The translations under genes and the position numbers were made by a program. From NCBI RefSeq assembly GCF_000204055.1, contig NW_006768776.1, positions 394,105 to 458,104 on the forward strand: a DNA stretch of 64,000 nucleotides, given 5' to 3'. A model generated the notes under the pieces. It made no database searches. It saw only the letters and a list, made by a program, of their open reading frames with translations, and was not told the origin of the DNA. This DNA is from Melampsora larici-populina 98AG31. Lineage: Eukaryota > Basidiomycota > Pucciniomycetes > Pucciniales > Melampsoraceae. Numbering within the stretch: the stretch's first letter is position 1; each line of letters starts with the position of its first letter. Positions 44,591 through 56,366 of this stretch are shown one piece after another.

Positions 44591-45959
44591 CTAAACAGCA
44601 AGCACAGATAAAACCCATTCATCACAAATCTCAGCTGGAGTGCTGAGATAAGTCTCAGCCATTATAGGCTCATCAGTAAATAACTTGACAGCTAAAAAAC
44701 ATTGTGGGCGAGTCAATTCGGATTTATATATAAGGCTGACAGCTTGAGCATGGACTGAAGGCTTAGCAGTGGTGATCGCTTGAGCAGTTGATTCAACAGC
44801 GCTCTCAGTCGAAGAAATAGAAGATTTGAAAAAAGAAGTCATATCATGTAGGTTGGTTGATAATCCGTCAATGATGTCGACACCGGGCCTTTTTTTCTTG
44901 CGAGCTGGAGCAGGAGTACGTTGCTTGAGGGCCACCGCAGACTTACCATGTCTATTTGCGGCAGACTCGTGATCGGAGCTAGAGGAATCATGAGCTGAGA
45001 TTGGCTGGACCTTTTGCCCAACATCTGGTAATTCAGATCCAGATGAGTTGGGTGAAAGGGTGTGGGCATGAGCCGAACTCGATTTGGTAGCTGATGTTGA
45101 GGGTGTTGGAGGATGAGTTGAACTTGATGTGGTAGCTGAGGTCGAGGGTGTTGGAGGATGATCTCGAGGGGGTTCTTTCTTTGCGACGATGGCTGTCTTG
45201 ACATACTTTGCAGTTGCTTGATGGCCCTCCACCAGGGAAGCCAAATCGTTGAATAGGGGAAACGGTCGGCCCTTACACCGGGCATAGTCTTTCGACTTCT
45301 TGCTGTCTTTGTCCTGAGAGGAAAGGCAAGAAGATCAGTTTAACCAAAAAAATGAAGAAAATGATCATAATAACAACTTACCTTGCCATTGAGGATCGGA
45401 TCCCAAACTTCATCTGAAAGAACAATGCATCCATCAGACCATCCAGCCCCACTAGTCAGCGAAAGGTGTTTATAGTCGTTATAGAGACCTCGTAACTACA
45501 GAGTTGATGGATGGATCAATGTCAGTAAAGCAAGCAGAAGATGTTGAAATGAGATTGAAAGAAAATGAAAGATGTGCTTACAGCGTACCACCTTGACTTG
45601 CAGTTGTCAGCTGTTTTGGGCAAGCTAGTTTTACCTTCGATGATCTTCTTCTCACTACCTTTGAGCTTTTCAACCGCGGTGTTCCAGACGGGCGGCTTGA
45701 AGCCACGAGCACTGGTAGCATTTTCGGGTCCAATGGGTTTGCCATCGCCTGGCCGACGTTCAGCAAGGAGGACATCGATTAGAACTTGACTGTCCTCATC
45801 GTCCCATTTAGCACAGTCCCACTTCTTCTCGTCGGGTTCGGTAGCAGGTTGGGTGATAGGATCAGTGGCAGAGGGAGCTGGGGTAGGATCGGTGGCAGAG
45901 GGAGCTGTTCTGATGGCTGGTTTTGCCCGAGGTCTAGCTGGCTTTTTGTTGGTAGCCAT
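44591..45959 (-). CDS. PIF/Harbinger Myb/SANT-like DNA-binding protein (ORF2)
   Basis: Three exons: 45,959-45,582, 45,495-45,382 and 45,313-44,591, in phase, about 404 residues. Starts MATNKKPARPRAKPAIRT. Residues about 45-150 form a Myb/SANT-like trihelix: KWDDEDSQVLIDVLLAERRP, FKPPVWNTAVEKL, NCKSRWYALRGLYNDYKHL, then SGAGWSDGCIVLSDEVWDPI. This W..E...L..Ll, C..r...lk..y..., SG.GWd......evWd pattern is the one in the second protein of PIF/Harbinger transposons, which binds the element ends and helps the nuclease enter the nucleus. The C-terminal part is Ser/Thr/Pro-rich with a 16-residue tandem repeat (HPPTPSTSAT twice) and a basic KKKRPG. Start chosen at the ATG just after an in-frame upstream non-ATG extension. 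Confidence 0.85.
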
Positions 45960-46801
45960 CGAGAAAAAACCTGAAATCGTCAATAATAAGCAGCTTGTGA
46001 TGATAACGATGATGACACTGAAAGAAAAAAAAACTCAACGTAGACAATAGTCCAAAGTATTTAAAGAGAAATTGAGGCTTGAGCCAATAAAAAATAAACA
46101 AAAGAACTAGAAAGAAATTTCAGTTCTTGACTAAAACAATAGATAGATGGATTGACGAATAGTGTGAAACTATAGAGCAATAAGAAGTTGAGAGACACGG
46201 TGTGATGGGCTTGAACCTGTCAATCCCCATCCAGAAACCATCAGGTTAACCGTGAGCTGGGGAGGTAGCAGCCTGAACCTGTCAGTGCTGCCCTTGGGCT
46301 CCCCAGCTGGAGCGATAGTGGTGATGACAAGAAAACGAAAAGATTAAAAGACCACAGATGATCAAGAACTAACTTGAAGTTGAGAGATAATAGGATGGAG
46401 CAAGGAGCAACTTGAGGGAAAATAGATCTGGTGGATAGCGGATAGAAAGATAGAAAAACTACAATAGAAGAAGTAGGAGGATAGCCCAGTGAGGAAAGCG
46501 AAGGGATGATTTGGAAAAGTATCGAGAAGGGTGTGGTGTGTGGGTAAAGAGAAAACGAGAAAGAAATGGATGGGGGTTGGGATTTGGGGATGGTGCACAT
46601 CGAGATAATGGGTCGATATACAGCGAAAAGGCTGTATCTCGATATGGACCATCACATACTGACGTCACATTGTTGAACCAAACGCCGATCAGATTTCGGC
46701 TATCTGGTCAAGGTTGGACCGAGATACGATGTGGCGACATGTAATTTTTTTGGTGTAAATTTCGGCCACATCGTATCTGCTAGCGGTGTCCGAACGGGCC
46801 C
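45960..46801. other. Harbinger right subterminal region
   Basis: Upstream of ORF2. Contains a short direct repeat GAACCTGTCA at 46,211 and 46,273 and the terminal hairpin at about 46,721-46,780. No other gene. Confidence 0.5.
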
Positions 46802-46977
46802 TAAGCATGTGATCTACAAGGTTTTCCGCTGAAATCAGCCCTCTTCCACCTTCAAATCATTTCAAATGAATCAATGTGTGTTATGGGTACCACCCCACAC
46901 CATATTCTTCCAGTCATGGAAGCATTTACAGTCTGGATTGAAAGTTGCCCCAACAACAAAATTTCGGACTACATTTA

Positions 46978-47208
46978 TGGGATACAAAGTTGAATCCGGG
47001 AACGGTCCCGGATTTTTTCCCAAATTTCCAAATACCGTTTTTAGCGGTAGTTTGGATATTGGGAAAAAATCCGGATTTTTTTATCTTTGAATCCCTGGTT
47101 GCTCCATCGGCCATTACACCTCTTTTTTCCCAAATTTCAACTCCATTTGGAAATTTGGAAATTTGGGAAAAAATCCGGGACCGTTCCCGGATTCAACTTT
47201 GTATCCCA
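46978..47208. mobile_element. Palindromic MITE with TA target site
   Basis: Ends TGGGATACAAAGTTGAATCC / GGATTCAACTTTGTATCCCA, then an internal GGGAACGGTCCCGG palindrome on each side and the AAATTTCCAAAT word. Flanked by TA (46,976-46,977, 47,209-47,210). 231 bp, Tc1/mariner-like by target site. Confidence 0.8.
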
Positions 47209-47560
47209 TAATTGATAGCAACACATGTTCATTTTTTTTTTGATTTGGTTGATTTTTGTTGTACTATTGCTGTTGAATTTGTTTATAGGGTGTTCATATG
47301 AGATCATCAAGGTTTTCTGGGATGTAGAAGATGTGGCTGACAAAGCATCATCAAAAACTTGGCCCATTTTTGTCCTTTTTTCGCGCCCCTGCGCCCTCTC
47401 GCGCCCCCAGCCAACATGAGGGCGCGCCTGACCCCTCCGGGCGCATAATTTTTCTCAAGCTTGCGCCCACCACATGAGACTTCTGACTCGCTCTCTTTCA
47501 ACTCATCCTACATACTCCGCCTTGTTCATCCTCCGGTGAGGTGAACACCCTTCCTCAGCA
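47209..47560. promoter_or_regulatory. Upstream region of HP1-like gene A
   Basis: Contains a GC-rich block with repeated GCGCCC words (47,390-47,480) followed by a pyrimidine-rich stretch ahead of the ATG. A GCGCCCACCACATGA word here also occurs (inverted) at about 17,387. A similar GCGCCC-rich block precedes gene B at about 49,487-49,545. Confidence 0.45.
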
Positions 47561-48957
47561 ATGGCGTCTCAGGATACCAACCGACAATCGACATCGTCTT
47601 TTAGGAAAGAGTCTCCTCCCGAGGATCTCGACAAAGATTGGGCCTCCTTATTTGGCTCCGAGGGTGAATCTGATGCCGCCCAGCCTGTACGACCGCCCAA
47701 AAAAGAATCTGGAAAGAAACCCAAGAACATTGGTACCACTACGAGACTTGACGCGGTAGTCATTGGCGAATCAGACGATTCAGAAAAGGAAGAGGAGTAC
47801 GAAGTCAAAGCGATCAAGGCTCACCGGATTAAAGTACGAACATGGTGACTGGATTTCTCAAATTTACGGCCTCACTAAGTCCTCCTCGTCTCCAGTGCGG
47901 CCGGATAGAGTACAAGATTCGGTGGAAAACTTACGGACCAGAAGATGATACTTGGGAACCAGCAAGTCATCTTGTAGGTGCCGAAAAGATCTTGAAAGAG
48001 TATAACTCTGAACATAACATCGGCTCGAAACATAACAGGTCAGTCCGCTTCATGTGCATGTGTTGCACCTTACCTAAGTATTCGAGTGTGGAAAAATTCA
48101 TTTTGTTTTGAGGCGATTTTGATGTATAACGACTAAACCTTTGACGTACTTAGCCAATCTAGTAGCAAGAGGATGCGGGATGGGGATGAGGACCAGGAGT
48201 CTGATTTGAATTCAAAGCAAAGACCTACCCTCAAACGAAAACGGAACGAACACCTGACCAAACATAGTATCCCCCACGCGCGGAACAATTTACGTACCGG
48301 TAATAAGAACGACCTGAGTGACGGAGTACGTTTCCGCCCGAAATCAATTGTCCAACCGACTTGAGCGAGCATTTGTTGAGACGATAAATTAATCCTTTTG
48401 TGTCAGGCCGAAGATGACGAGTCGATACCACAACAGGAATGGCATGCCCGATATCGTAAATTTGCCAGCTGGGATGTCAGTGCTTGTGTCGCCTTCTTAC
48501 TTCCCTGCCCACTTATCCTTATGCCGACCATCTACCCTGTCCTCCGTTCACGTTTAGCATCTTATCAAGAGCGTCCGGACCGTCCAAAGGGATGTCGGCA
48601 ACTGTGAGAGCGGCTCGAAAACGACAGGCGGAAAGAATTTCAGTGATACACTATATGTTTGCTTACTGTGGTACGTCATCTCTTCACTGATAACCACCTT
48701 GATGACTCTCCACTTATCCTTAGGAGAGCATGAGGATAGGCAGTCAGGTAAGACAACATGGGTACCCAACTCAGTGGCTAGAATCAAGCTGCCACAAAAG
48801 ATGCTTGACTTTTATCAAAATGTAGGATGCTGGCTGTACCAACCTCAACAGGACAGCCATGTAGTTTTCTAATTTACTTCAAATCATACAGGAAACAACG
48901 ATGAAATTATCTTCCAAATCAAAATCCAGAATGAGTCCTGATCACCAACCCTCTTGA
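47561..48957 (+). CDS. HP1-like protein A: chromodomain plus chromoshadow domain
   Basis: Seven exons: 47,561-47,833; 47,896-48,038; 48,154-48,325; 48,407-48,475; 48,558-48,670; 48,740-48,821; 48,892-48,957 (about 305 residues). The N-terminus is acidic/Ser-rich. The chromodomain (about residues 78-130) reads EYEVKAIKAHRIK / CGRIEYKIRWKTYGPEDDTW-EP; the Tyr of YEV, the Trp of IRW and the Tyr of KTY are the positions of the methyl-lysine cage. A basic linker (TLKRKRNEH) follows, then a chromoshadow-like C-terminus with KTTWVPNSVARIKLPQKMLD-FYQN. HP1 proteins read H3K9 methylation and dimerise through the chromoshadow domain. The last junction is uncertain: without the final intron the frame ends at 48,872. 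Paralogue of gene B downstream, same exon layout. Confidence 0.8.
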
Positions 48958-49662
48958 TAAACTTCGGCATCTCATCATAGTCGCCTTCAATATCATCAAA
49001 CGACATGAGATGCATAAAATTCACCTTCATCTACGTAATTTCCGGTGTTGTCTTCCTCCTTCAGTCCTTGGTCGGTGGCCTCATTTCACCCATGTTCCAT
49101 CATTCTCTGCACAGCATAATTCAATGTATAAATACAGTCCCACGGTCGGCAACTTGGCGAACACATAAAGCTGTAATTCCTACACCAAGCTCAACGAGCC
49201 ATGCATCCCATGTTTTCAAGGTTCAATCTTGGATTCAACAGGGGATCCCCTTCAAAAGCTCAGAAGAACATGCTTCATAACTCTTCCATTATGTAGTCTT
49301 CAATGCATTTTATCATTTTTACATGAACATCTAGTAGTCGATACTATGTTTTTCTTCTGTCGCCCTGGGTGTGTAGTTTCAGATGTTTACATGGAACGAC
49401 CGAATTGTGTGCTGAATAAGTTTGTGTCAAATTGATGAGTGTGTACTGTATAAGGAGCGCGTGCAGTCTGATATACACACGTCCACGCGCCCCAACGCGC
49501 ACCTAAGCTAAAGTTCAGCCTATGTATTTCATCCCGCGCCCGGCGCCTTTGTGGGTTCAGATTCGATTGCCTCCCCAACACTCACAGCTTTAAGTTCATC
49601 AATTAGCGTCCATTGTCATCTCTTCTTTAAGGGGCCATCACTATCTCTGCGAGCACTACATC
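48958..49662. promoter_or_regulatory. Spacer and upstream region of HP1-like gene B
   Basis: No gene in the first 500 bp. A GC-rich GCGCCC-type block (49,487-49,545) lies about 120 bp before the ATG of B, parallel to the one ahead of gene A. Confidence 0.45.
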
Positions 49663-51057
49663 ATGTCATCCAAAACCAAACGTCATTCAACATCCTCCAC
49701 GTATGGAAAGAAATCACAACCGATAGATCTCGTCGAAGATCAGTCGTCGATGAGCTCCGATGATGGATCTGATTCTGCTCAACCGGTACGGCCCTCGAAA
49801 AAAAAGGGTGGCCGAAAATCCAACGATAGCGACGAACCTGATGTTAATCGGATTCTCAAATCGGAGGGGTCGGAAGAAGAGGACGAGGAGGAGGAAGAAG
49901 AGGAAAACTACGAAGTCTCCAAAATCAAGGCTCACCGCGTTAAAGTATGGACCGATTCATTGATCTCTTTGGGTACATCGATCTGACACTATTAAATCTG
50001 TTCATAATTCTAGCGGGGCCAAACTGAGTACCAAGTTGGATGGAAAAACTACGAATCCGATGACGATAGTTGGGAACCTGAAAGTAACCTGGCTGGTGCG
50101 AAAGAGCTATTGAGAAAGTATAAACTCGAACATGACATAGGATCGAAACCCAAGAGGTAAGTGATGGGGTCTTTGCGTCTGTTCAGTTTTCAACACGCAT
50201 TCACCTCTGCAATTCATTTTCGTTTACGTCGGTTTTGATGTATAGTGCACGAAACTCTACAATATCTAGCAAATCTACTAACAAGAAACCCCGCGATGCC
50301 GACGAAGATAAGCAACCTGATTCGACTGCAAAGAAAAGCTCCACATTGAAACGTAAAAGGGATGAAGAAACGACTAAAGGTAGTATCGCCCCCTTGCGTA
50401 AGAATGGATTCGCGAGTAAGAAAAAAGACGTCCCGACCGGGCCGCCCTCCGAACAAAGTGGTTCACCCCAGGTACGCCTCCGTTCGGCATTGCTTGAAAC
50501 TCAAGCAGAGTGCGAGTTGAGCGCTAAATTTGAACAATTCGAGGTAGGCTGAGGCGGATTGTGAGCCAGACGAACCTTGGGAAGTGAGTATTTTCTAACT
50601 CGTCAAACTTTGATCGAGTCACCCAGTTGTGATGTGCGCTCATTTTGCTTACTTCAACTTTTTCAGGATCATGTTAAGCATGTTATCACTATAGAAAGAC
50701 ATGGAAGCGAATACGGCCAGAACTCGCAAAAGACAGGCGCAACCCGTTCCGGTGAAATCCGCGTACTACTGCAGCTGTATGTTTTTTCCTCGCCCATATC
50801 AACACAATAATCATTCTTAATTCCACGTACTGACAGGAATTTGTCACAGTAAATCTAATAAAACAGCCTGGGTATCCAACTCCGCTGCTAGAGAGAAGGT
50901 TCCTATGGTCATGCTAGACTTTTATGAAAAGGTATGTTTTGCTTTTCTTTCTTTCGAAGCTACGAAGTTTAGGATCCCTCTTGACGCACGATTTGTGACG
51001 ACTTTGTGTCCTTGAAACCTCATACAACAGCATCTGCAATTTGCTAAGCCTGAATGA
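49663..51057 (+). CDS. HP1-like protein B: chromodomain plus chromoshadow domain
   Basis: Seven exons: 49,663-49,944; 50,014-50,156; 50,246-50,471; 50,554-50,583; 50,667-50,776; 50,850-50,931; 51,031-51,057, all in phase, about 299 residues. The N-terminus matches gene A (SSDDGSDSAQPVRPSKKKG versus GESDAAQPVRPPKKESG). An acidic run (EEEDEEEEEEE) leads into the chromodomain NYEVSKIKAHRVK / RGQTEYQVGWKNYESDDDSW-EP with all three aromatic cage positions. The basic linker has STLKRKRDEE. The chromoshadow-like end is DHVKHVITIERH .. KSNKTAWVSNSAAREKVPMV-MLDFYEKHLQFAKPE. No stop or shift once spliced. Chromatin reader, probably nuclear and heterochromatin-bound (family knowledge). Confidence 0.85.
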
Positions 51058-51158
51058 ATCACGTGAAGGAAGAGGTTACAACATAGACTTGATGCGATTA
51101 TAAGTTCTGCTAGGATGTTTTGTATATTGAGTCTACTTTGGCAACAGATTTGGACTCC

Positions 51159-52203
51159 TTACGTACCTTCTTTCTTTCTTTTGGCTTTAGTTTTCCTACT
51201 CATTGCTTTTGCGGATGCGTTATTCCCGATCATAGTATACTCTTGCACTGGCGAAATACTGTGATGTGAAAAATTGTTTCTGCCTCTGCCATTGCTTGTT
51301 GAGGCAGGCCCATTTGTGGCTTCCTCCTTCTTGACTTGCCTTTGGAGCTGTCTTCTGACCATGTCTTGTACTCTTGATTTATATACAAGCTGTCCTGTCA
51401 ACAAATAACAATGTAACCTTCATGATCAGAGACAGGATCAGAGAAAGTAAAGATGCTTGATTAAGCATGCTCAAGGCAGATGGTTGACTAGTAAGTGCTT
51501 TACTGGGTGAAATACCTTTTTCTTCAATGATTCTGGTTCTACCTGGTCAACTTTGGACTTGGCTACTTTGTGTCTGCAGCAAATCCGGCAGGTGCATGAT
51601 CTAAGCCTATGTGTAAGTTCACTTGTACTGCAGGTGCACTGAAGAATTTCATGCCTGCATATTGACACACTGATAGAATGTAGACAGGATATTTCTCAAG
51701 CCTTCACTAAAGTCAACAATTTATAGGACCCTGCCCTTCAAATGTTACTGAAATATATTTTAACCTTTTTGTGGGAGCTTTTTTCAAGAATTCTGCATTC
51801 TTGAGGATTCGATGGGACTTGCCATTTTGTTATGAGATTGCTGCAACTCTTGGAAGAATATAAGGAAACTCAAGATCCCAATCACTGTGCCTGTTGAATG
51901 TACCCTCAATGTCAAGACCATAGTAGCTTCTAGCAAACAGCTGGCATTTTCTGGGCGCAAAAAAAGATGACATTTATCAAACTTAATCAAGGACCTCTCC
52001 CTCACAAGGCTTTGAGAGAGGGACTTACCACCAAAACACAAAATCTCACATGAGAAGTGAGCTGTATATGAACAACAATCAATACATTGCTCTGTCTTCT
52101 TTGTTTGTTTATAGACACTCCTTGATGTAGAGGCAAAGGGTGGGCAATACAACTGCCTGATCTTGTAAACCCTCTCTAGAACTCCTCCCCATGGGCAATC
52201 CAT
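51159..52203 (-). pseudogene. Unrecognised minus-strand gene remnant, Cys-rich
   Basis: Three open blocks lie in order on the minus strand: 52,203-51,784 (MDCPWGGVLERVYKIRQLYC, QCIDCCSYTAHFSCEILCFG, LVRERSLIKFDKCHLF), 51,668-51,471 (QCTCSTSELTHRLRSCTCRI-CCRHK) and 51,404-51,159 (basic, ends RKTKAKRKK). Cys pairs suggest zinc binding. I recognise no family, and exon junctions could not be established. It could be a gene fragment belonging to another KDZ-like or rust-specific family. Confidence 0.3.
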
Positions 52204-52699
52204 GATGACTCCTTTGCTTAGTGGTTAAGCTGCTAGGAGCATGTATGTACAAGTGCTTGCAGTCAAAATACAACACCAGTTTACCTTGCCATCCCCAACC
52301 AGTTTGCTACATTTTGCTGTATTGACTGTATTGACTACACTGTATATTGTAGCAAGACTTTCTCTCAAAGACAGCAACCATTCATAAGATCAATCCTGGT
52401 TTTTGGCAAAGACAATGATACAATTGCTCAGAGCAATGTTATGATAAACACAATGATTGAAAAGAGATAACAAACATACCGAAGACAAGACGTGAGATGT
52501 CCGCCACTTGTTTTGCGTTTTGAGTTTTGAGTTCTCAGTTTTCAGCTTTTCGACTTTTGACCTCGTTTTCGATTCCGACCACCCCATCCTACCACAACAC
52601 ACAAGTTGACAATGCACCGCCATCATACCCTTCTCAACAAAAACAACAATAAACCTCATCATCATCAGATTTCTCAGCCTAACATTGGGGTAAGTCTTT

Positions 52700-53363
52700 G
52701 GTCAATCTAAAAACTCAAAGCTCAACAGTCAAACTGATTTGAATGAATCGATTTTACAACGTGAAAGCCACATTTGATTGCAGGTGACTTACTACTTTCC
52801 AAAGGGTGTAGCAGAATACCACTTTGGTGGAAGCTACGATTTGAATGAGTTCAAGAATGACAGGCACCCTCTTGTGTCATCCACCTAATCATGATCATGA
52901 ATCATAGTTCTTTTTGAATACATACCTTTTGAATAAATGTGTTTGAGTCAGAAAAATGTTGCTATCTAATATAATCAAAATATATGTAAAGAGTTTGTAT
53001 AGAACACCTATGCACAACAAAAGAAAATAGCCTTGTCAGTGAGAGATTAGTCAAATGTTTTACGTAACATAGAAAGAAATAAGTGACCTATGTCAACTTC
53101 AATTCTCTATTATTGTTTCCTACTCTTTACATAAACAATTTTTTTGTTCTTTTCATGATGTTCATTCTTGAATTGGCCTGTTTATATCATGAGAATGTGT
53201 TATACATATCACGAGCTCAAGTATTTTCAAACTGAAGAATGTACCAGTTGGTGGCACCCGTAAAAGCTATCCTTTCTCCTTTGACTTTGTTTCCTCAAAG
53301 TTGTTAAAAGAAAATCTTCATTTATCTAAATCTCAATCTGTCTGTATTATCCTAAATCTCAAC
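52700..53363. other. Left internal region of the 52-60 kb element
   Basis: No gene recognised ahead of the alpha-kinase start; AT-rich, with a TTTGAATA duplication near 52,915-52,935. Confidence 0.4.
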
Positions 53364-55877
53364 ATGAATGACAATATAGAATGTCAGGGATGTGGCAAGC
53401 ACTTCACCAGAATGACAACAACCATATGCGGTCATTGCAAGTGGAGACAAGAGAATCCCGACTCTGGACCATGCCAAATCCCTCAATGCTCAGGTTGTGG
53501 GAAGTGTTACCCTTATCTTTCCGACGATCCATGTGAATCATGCCAGAAGGACCTTCATAATCGGAACTCAAATCAAGATCACAGATTGGCTTTGGCCCCG
53601 GCAGTTCCAGCTTCTCCAATGATTCCACCTTTGAGTGCATCAAATCTTCCACGTGAGCTTTTCCAGGGAGGATTACTCACTCAACCGGCTTCAAATACCC
53701 AGTCCAACTCTTTTGCCATTGGCATAAATCAATCTCGGGTCAAGGCTCCTTACGTATCTCATAGTTCTTCAACTGGTTTTAATTCACAACTTCAGAATTA
53801 TATTTGTACGTCTCAATCGGGAAGGCGAACTGTTGGTCAGCCAAAGGGCAGGAGAAAGAAAGAAGTGGAAGTGGCCATAGAGGAAGAAGATCCGGAAGTT
53901 GAAATCACAATGAGTTTCACTTACTCCAGTGGAATCGGAAAGTCCAATGTCAATCATGGTCTCACACCTCGGAAATTTGAAATTGACTTGAACAGCTCTG
54001 ATTGGTTCTCGCAACTAGGGTTGGATGTCTATGCGTATTATAAAGAAGAAGCCGAAGCTTCTTCATTTCCATCCAAGGATCAGATTTGAGAGAAGAAATT
54101 CCAACCACTCCCCCAAGAATTCTCACCCGCCTACTGGGTCATCGCCGACAACGGAGTTTCAGTTTCCAAAGAGTCCATGGCATCATTGCTTGTCCGTGCA
54201 CGGAAAGAGAAAAAGCTTCATAAGACAAGGTTTGGGCTGATTTTCAATATGAAAAAAATTCTAGCCCTTCGATCAGATCCTCCCGAGCCTGGGAATCTGT
54301 CGTCCAAACCTCAAATCCGCAAGCGGAAGGAAGTCTCTGATGAAGATGATTTCGAAGATACCTCAGAATTGTCTTCTGAGCCAGAACGATCTCGCACTCA
54401 AAAGCGCAAGAGAATAGTTGAAGTGTCTGAATCTGATGAAGAAGAGTTACAACTTACAAAGGAGATTACAAACGAAAACTCATCCGATTCAACAGAAGAG
54501 TTGAGTCCTTTGATTTTGCAAGCCTCAGTACAACCAGATCACCAAAACGATAATCACAAACAAGTTGAATATGAAGATGTGGATCAACTCAAAGCAAGTT
54601 CACATGATGAAGCCAAAGTTAACAACGAAGTTAATGAAGACAATCAGGATAATGTAAGTGTATCAGTCAATACCAACATCACACCCTTTACGGTTCTGAT
54701 AGTGTTTTATTGTCTTCACAAGATTTCCGATTATTGGGCAAGAAACTTGCGTTACACAAATACAATCTCTGAGGTCCATGGCGTTCTGGTAGGCCAACTA
54801 CTCAAAGATGAATGTAAGTTCATTGTATTCATTCTTGAACCCAACTATATAAGTCCTAATTCTTTCCAATCGGTCCATTTCTAGTGATGTCTTTAGAAAG
54901 TTTTGGCAATACACATGATCTTGGTGGGTCCGGTAAGAGGATACTTCCATACCCTGATCACCAAACTTCAAACTGGCAAGCAGGGTGGCTTCTTGCACTC
55001 ATCAATAAGGACCATGACATCGTCTTCAAACCGACTACAATAACTTACCGAGTGGATCGAGGCGAATGTATTGGATCAGGCCAAAACATGAACTGCTACG
55101 AAGCAGAATTGCTAATCGGTGATCGTGTTCATCACGTTGTAGCAAAACAGTACCGAAGCCCAGATTGCCCCTTGTCGTATTATCAAGTCCAAGCGCAGTC
55201 ATATATTCATACTGAATCTGTGATCAATCGATTCAAATCTAAGGTTGTGGGTAGCAAGAACTTTACACGTCTTGACAAGGATATTGTTGAAAGTTTGAGG
55301 GTTTGTGTAGCTCTTTTTTTATTGCCCTCAATTACCCAACCTGATTGTGTATTTATCCTTTTCAAAAACTAGACTGTAAAGTGTTGGGTTGTCCAGGTAG
55401 TGTCAAACAAACAACCAACCAAAGATGATAGTGCGGGTTTCTGGCTATTTGAAGAAAAACTTGAGGGTCAGAATGTCAAGTATGTCGCAAACAATGACTT
55501 CACTCCTCCAGAGCCAAAGGATACTACTCCAATCCATGAAATGCTTCATGCTCTTGTTCATGAAGACTTTGAGGAAAATAAAGGCCGTGACTTTATTTGT
55601 GATTTACAAGGTGTGGGTTGTACACTTACGGACCCAGCATTCATTGATCTTGAGTAAGTGGTGCATTACAGCCCTTTATCCGCAAGAATCCTTCTGATCA
55701 ATGTTTCTCTAATGCAGCAAATCCTTTGGTAGTGGAAATTTGAATTATGACAGGAGGAAGATGTATTTATCTCAGCACATATGCAACAAATGGTGTGAAA
55801 ATTTGGGGCTCAAATCTGTAGAAAAATGGCGTGTAAAATTGGGATTCACTGCAAGAAAACCGTGGGGGAATAGATGA
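53364..55877 (+). pseudogene. Alpha-type protein kinase with N-terminal Cys clusters (one in-frame stop)
   Basis: Exons 53,364-54,653, 54,723-54,813, 54,885-55,300, 55,373-55,653 and 55,718-55,877 join in phase (about 745 codons). Residues 1-60 hold two zinc-ribbon-like pairs (CQGCGKHF..CGHCKW and CSGCGKCY..CESCQK). The middle is Ser/acidic with basic KRKR patches. The last 280 residues form an alpha-kinase (MHCK/eEF2K) domain: VHHVVAKQYRSP with the ATP-binding Lys (about residue 550), FWLFEEKLEG, KGRDFICDLQGVGCTLTDP, FGSGNLN and HICNKWCENLGLK. These atypical kinases phosphorylate Ser/Thr, often in helices. A single TGA at 54,087-54,089 interrupts the otherwise open frame (DQI*EKKFQ); without it the protein would be complete. 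The start is the first ATG, since the longer open frame upstream begins without one. Confidence 0.85.
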
Positions 55878-56366
55878 TCTATTAAATCAGTTGTTGTTAG
55901 GGTGTTCAATATTTTTTTCTAATTATTCACTACTAGTAATTGTTTATGTAGATAGAAAGGAAACATATCAATTGTTGGAAGTGCTGGTGATCATTTGTAG
56001 AGCTCAAGCATATCTAAAGGAATTCATGGCAGAAATGAGTGTGATACAACTATTCAAATTGTCTTCATTCATGAGGTACACTTGTCTCAAAGAGTGCAAT
56101 GCTCTGTGTCACACAAGAACAGTAGCACACTGACCTGGTACTTCTGGAGTTGTTCCCACTTATTGCAGCTGTGTACTTGAGATTGCATTGTTCTACCAGC
56201 ATTGCTGTTTCTTTGTCAACAAAGAGGTGGTGGGCTTGTCTCCAAAATTAAATTAACATAGTATATAAGATGTTGTTTGATTTTTTATTCATTCCACAAC
56301 TGCATCCATTCAGGTACAAGTCAAAATCAAAGCATGACCACTGTATATGGATAAAGATCTTTTTCT
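55878..56366. other. Region between convergent alpha-kinase and transposase genes
   Basis: No gene; AT-rich 3' flanks. The plus ORF at 55,891-56,133 has no domain. Confidence 0.4.

Larger units (their letters stand above)
24911..46801. mobile_element. PIF/Harbinger transposon (about 4.6 kb) split by a 17.3-kb CACTA
   Basis: 12-bp ends GGGCCCGTTCGG / CCGAACGGGCCC, flanked by TAA on both sides (24,908-24,910, 46,802-46,804), the PIF/Harbinger target duplication. It encodes a DDE nuclease on the plus strand (25,288-25,707 continuing at 43,022-44,157) and a convergent Myb/SANT-like protein on the minus strand (45,959-44,591), the usual gene pair of the superfamily. All catalytic residues are present and both frames are open once introns and the CACTA are removed. 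Near the right end an inverted repeat AGATACGATGTGGC / GCCACATCGTATCT (about 46,721-46,780) forms a subterminal hairpin. Confidence 0.92.

Noticed and set aside
44274..44618. Phe-rich ORF resembling a membrane protein
   Set aside because: Low-complexity AT-rich intergenic DNA between two convergent Harbinger genes.
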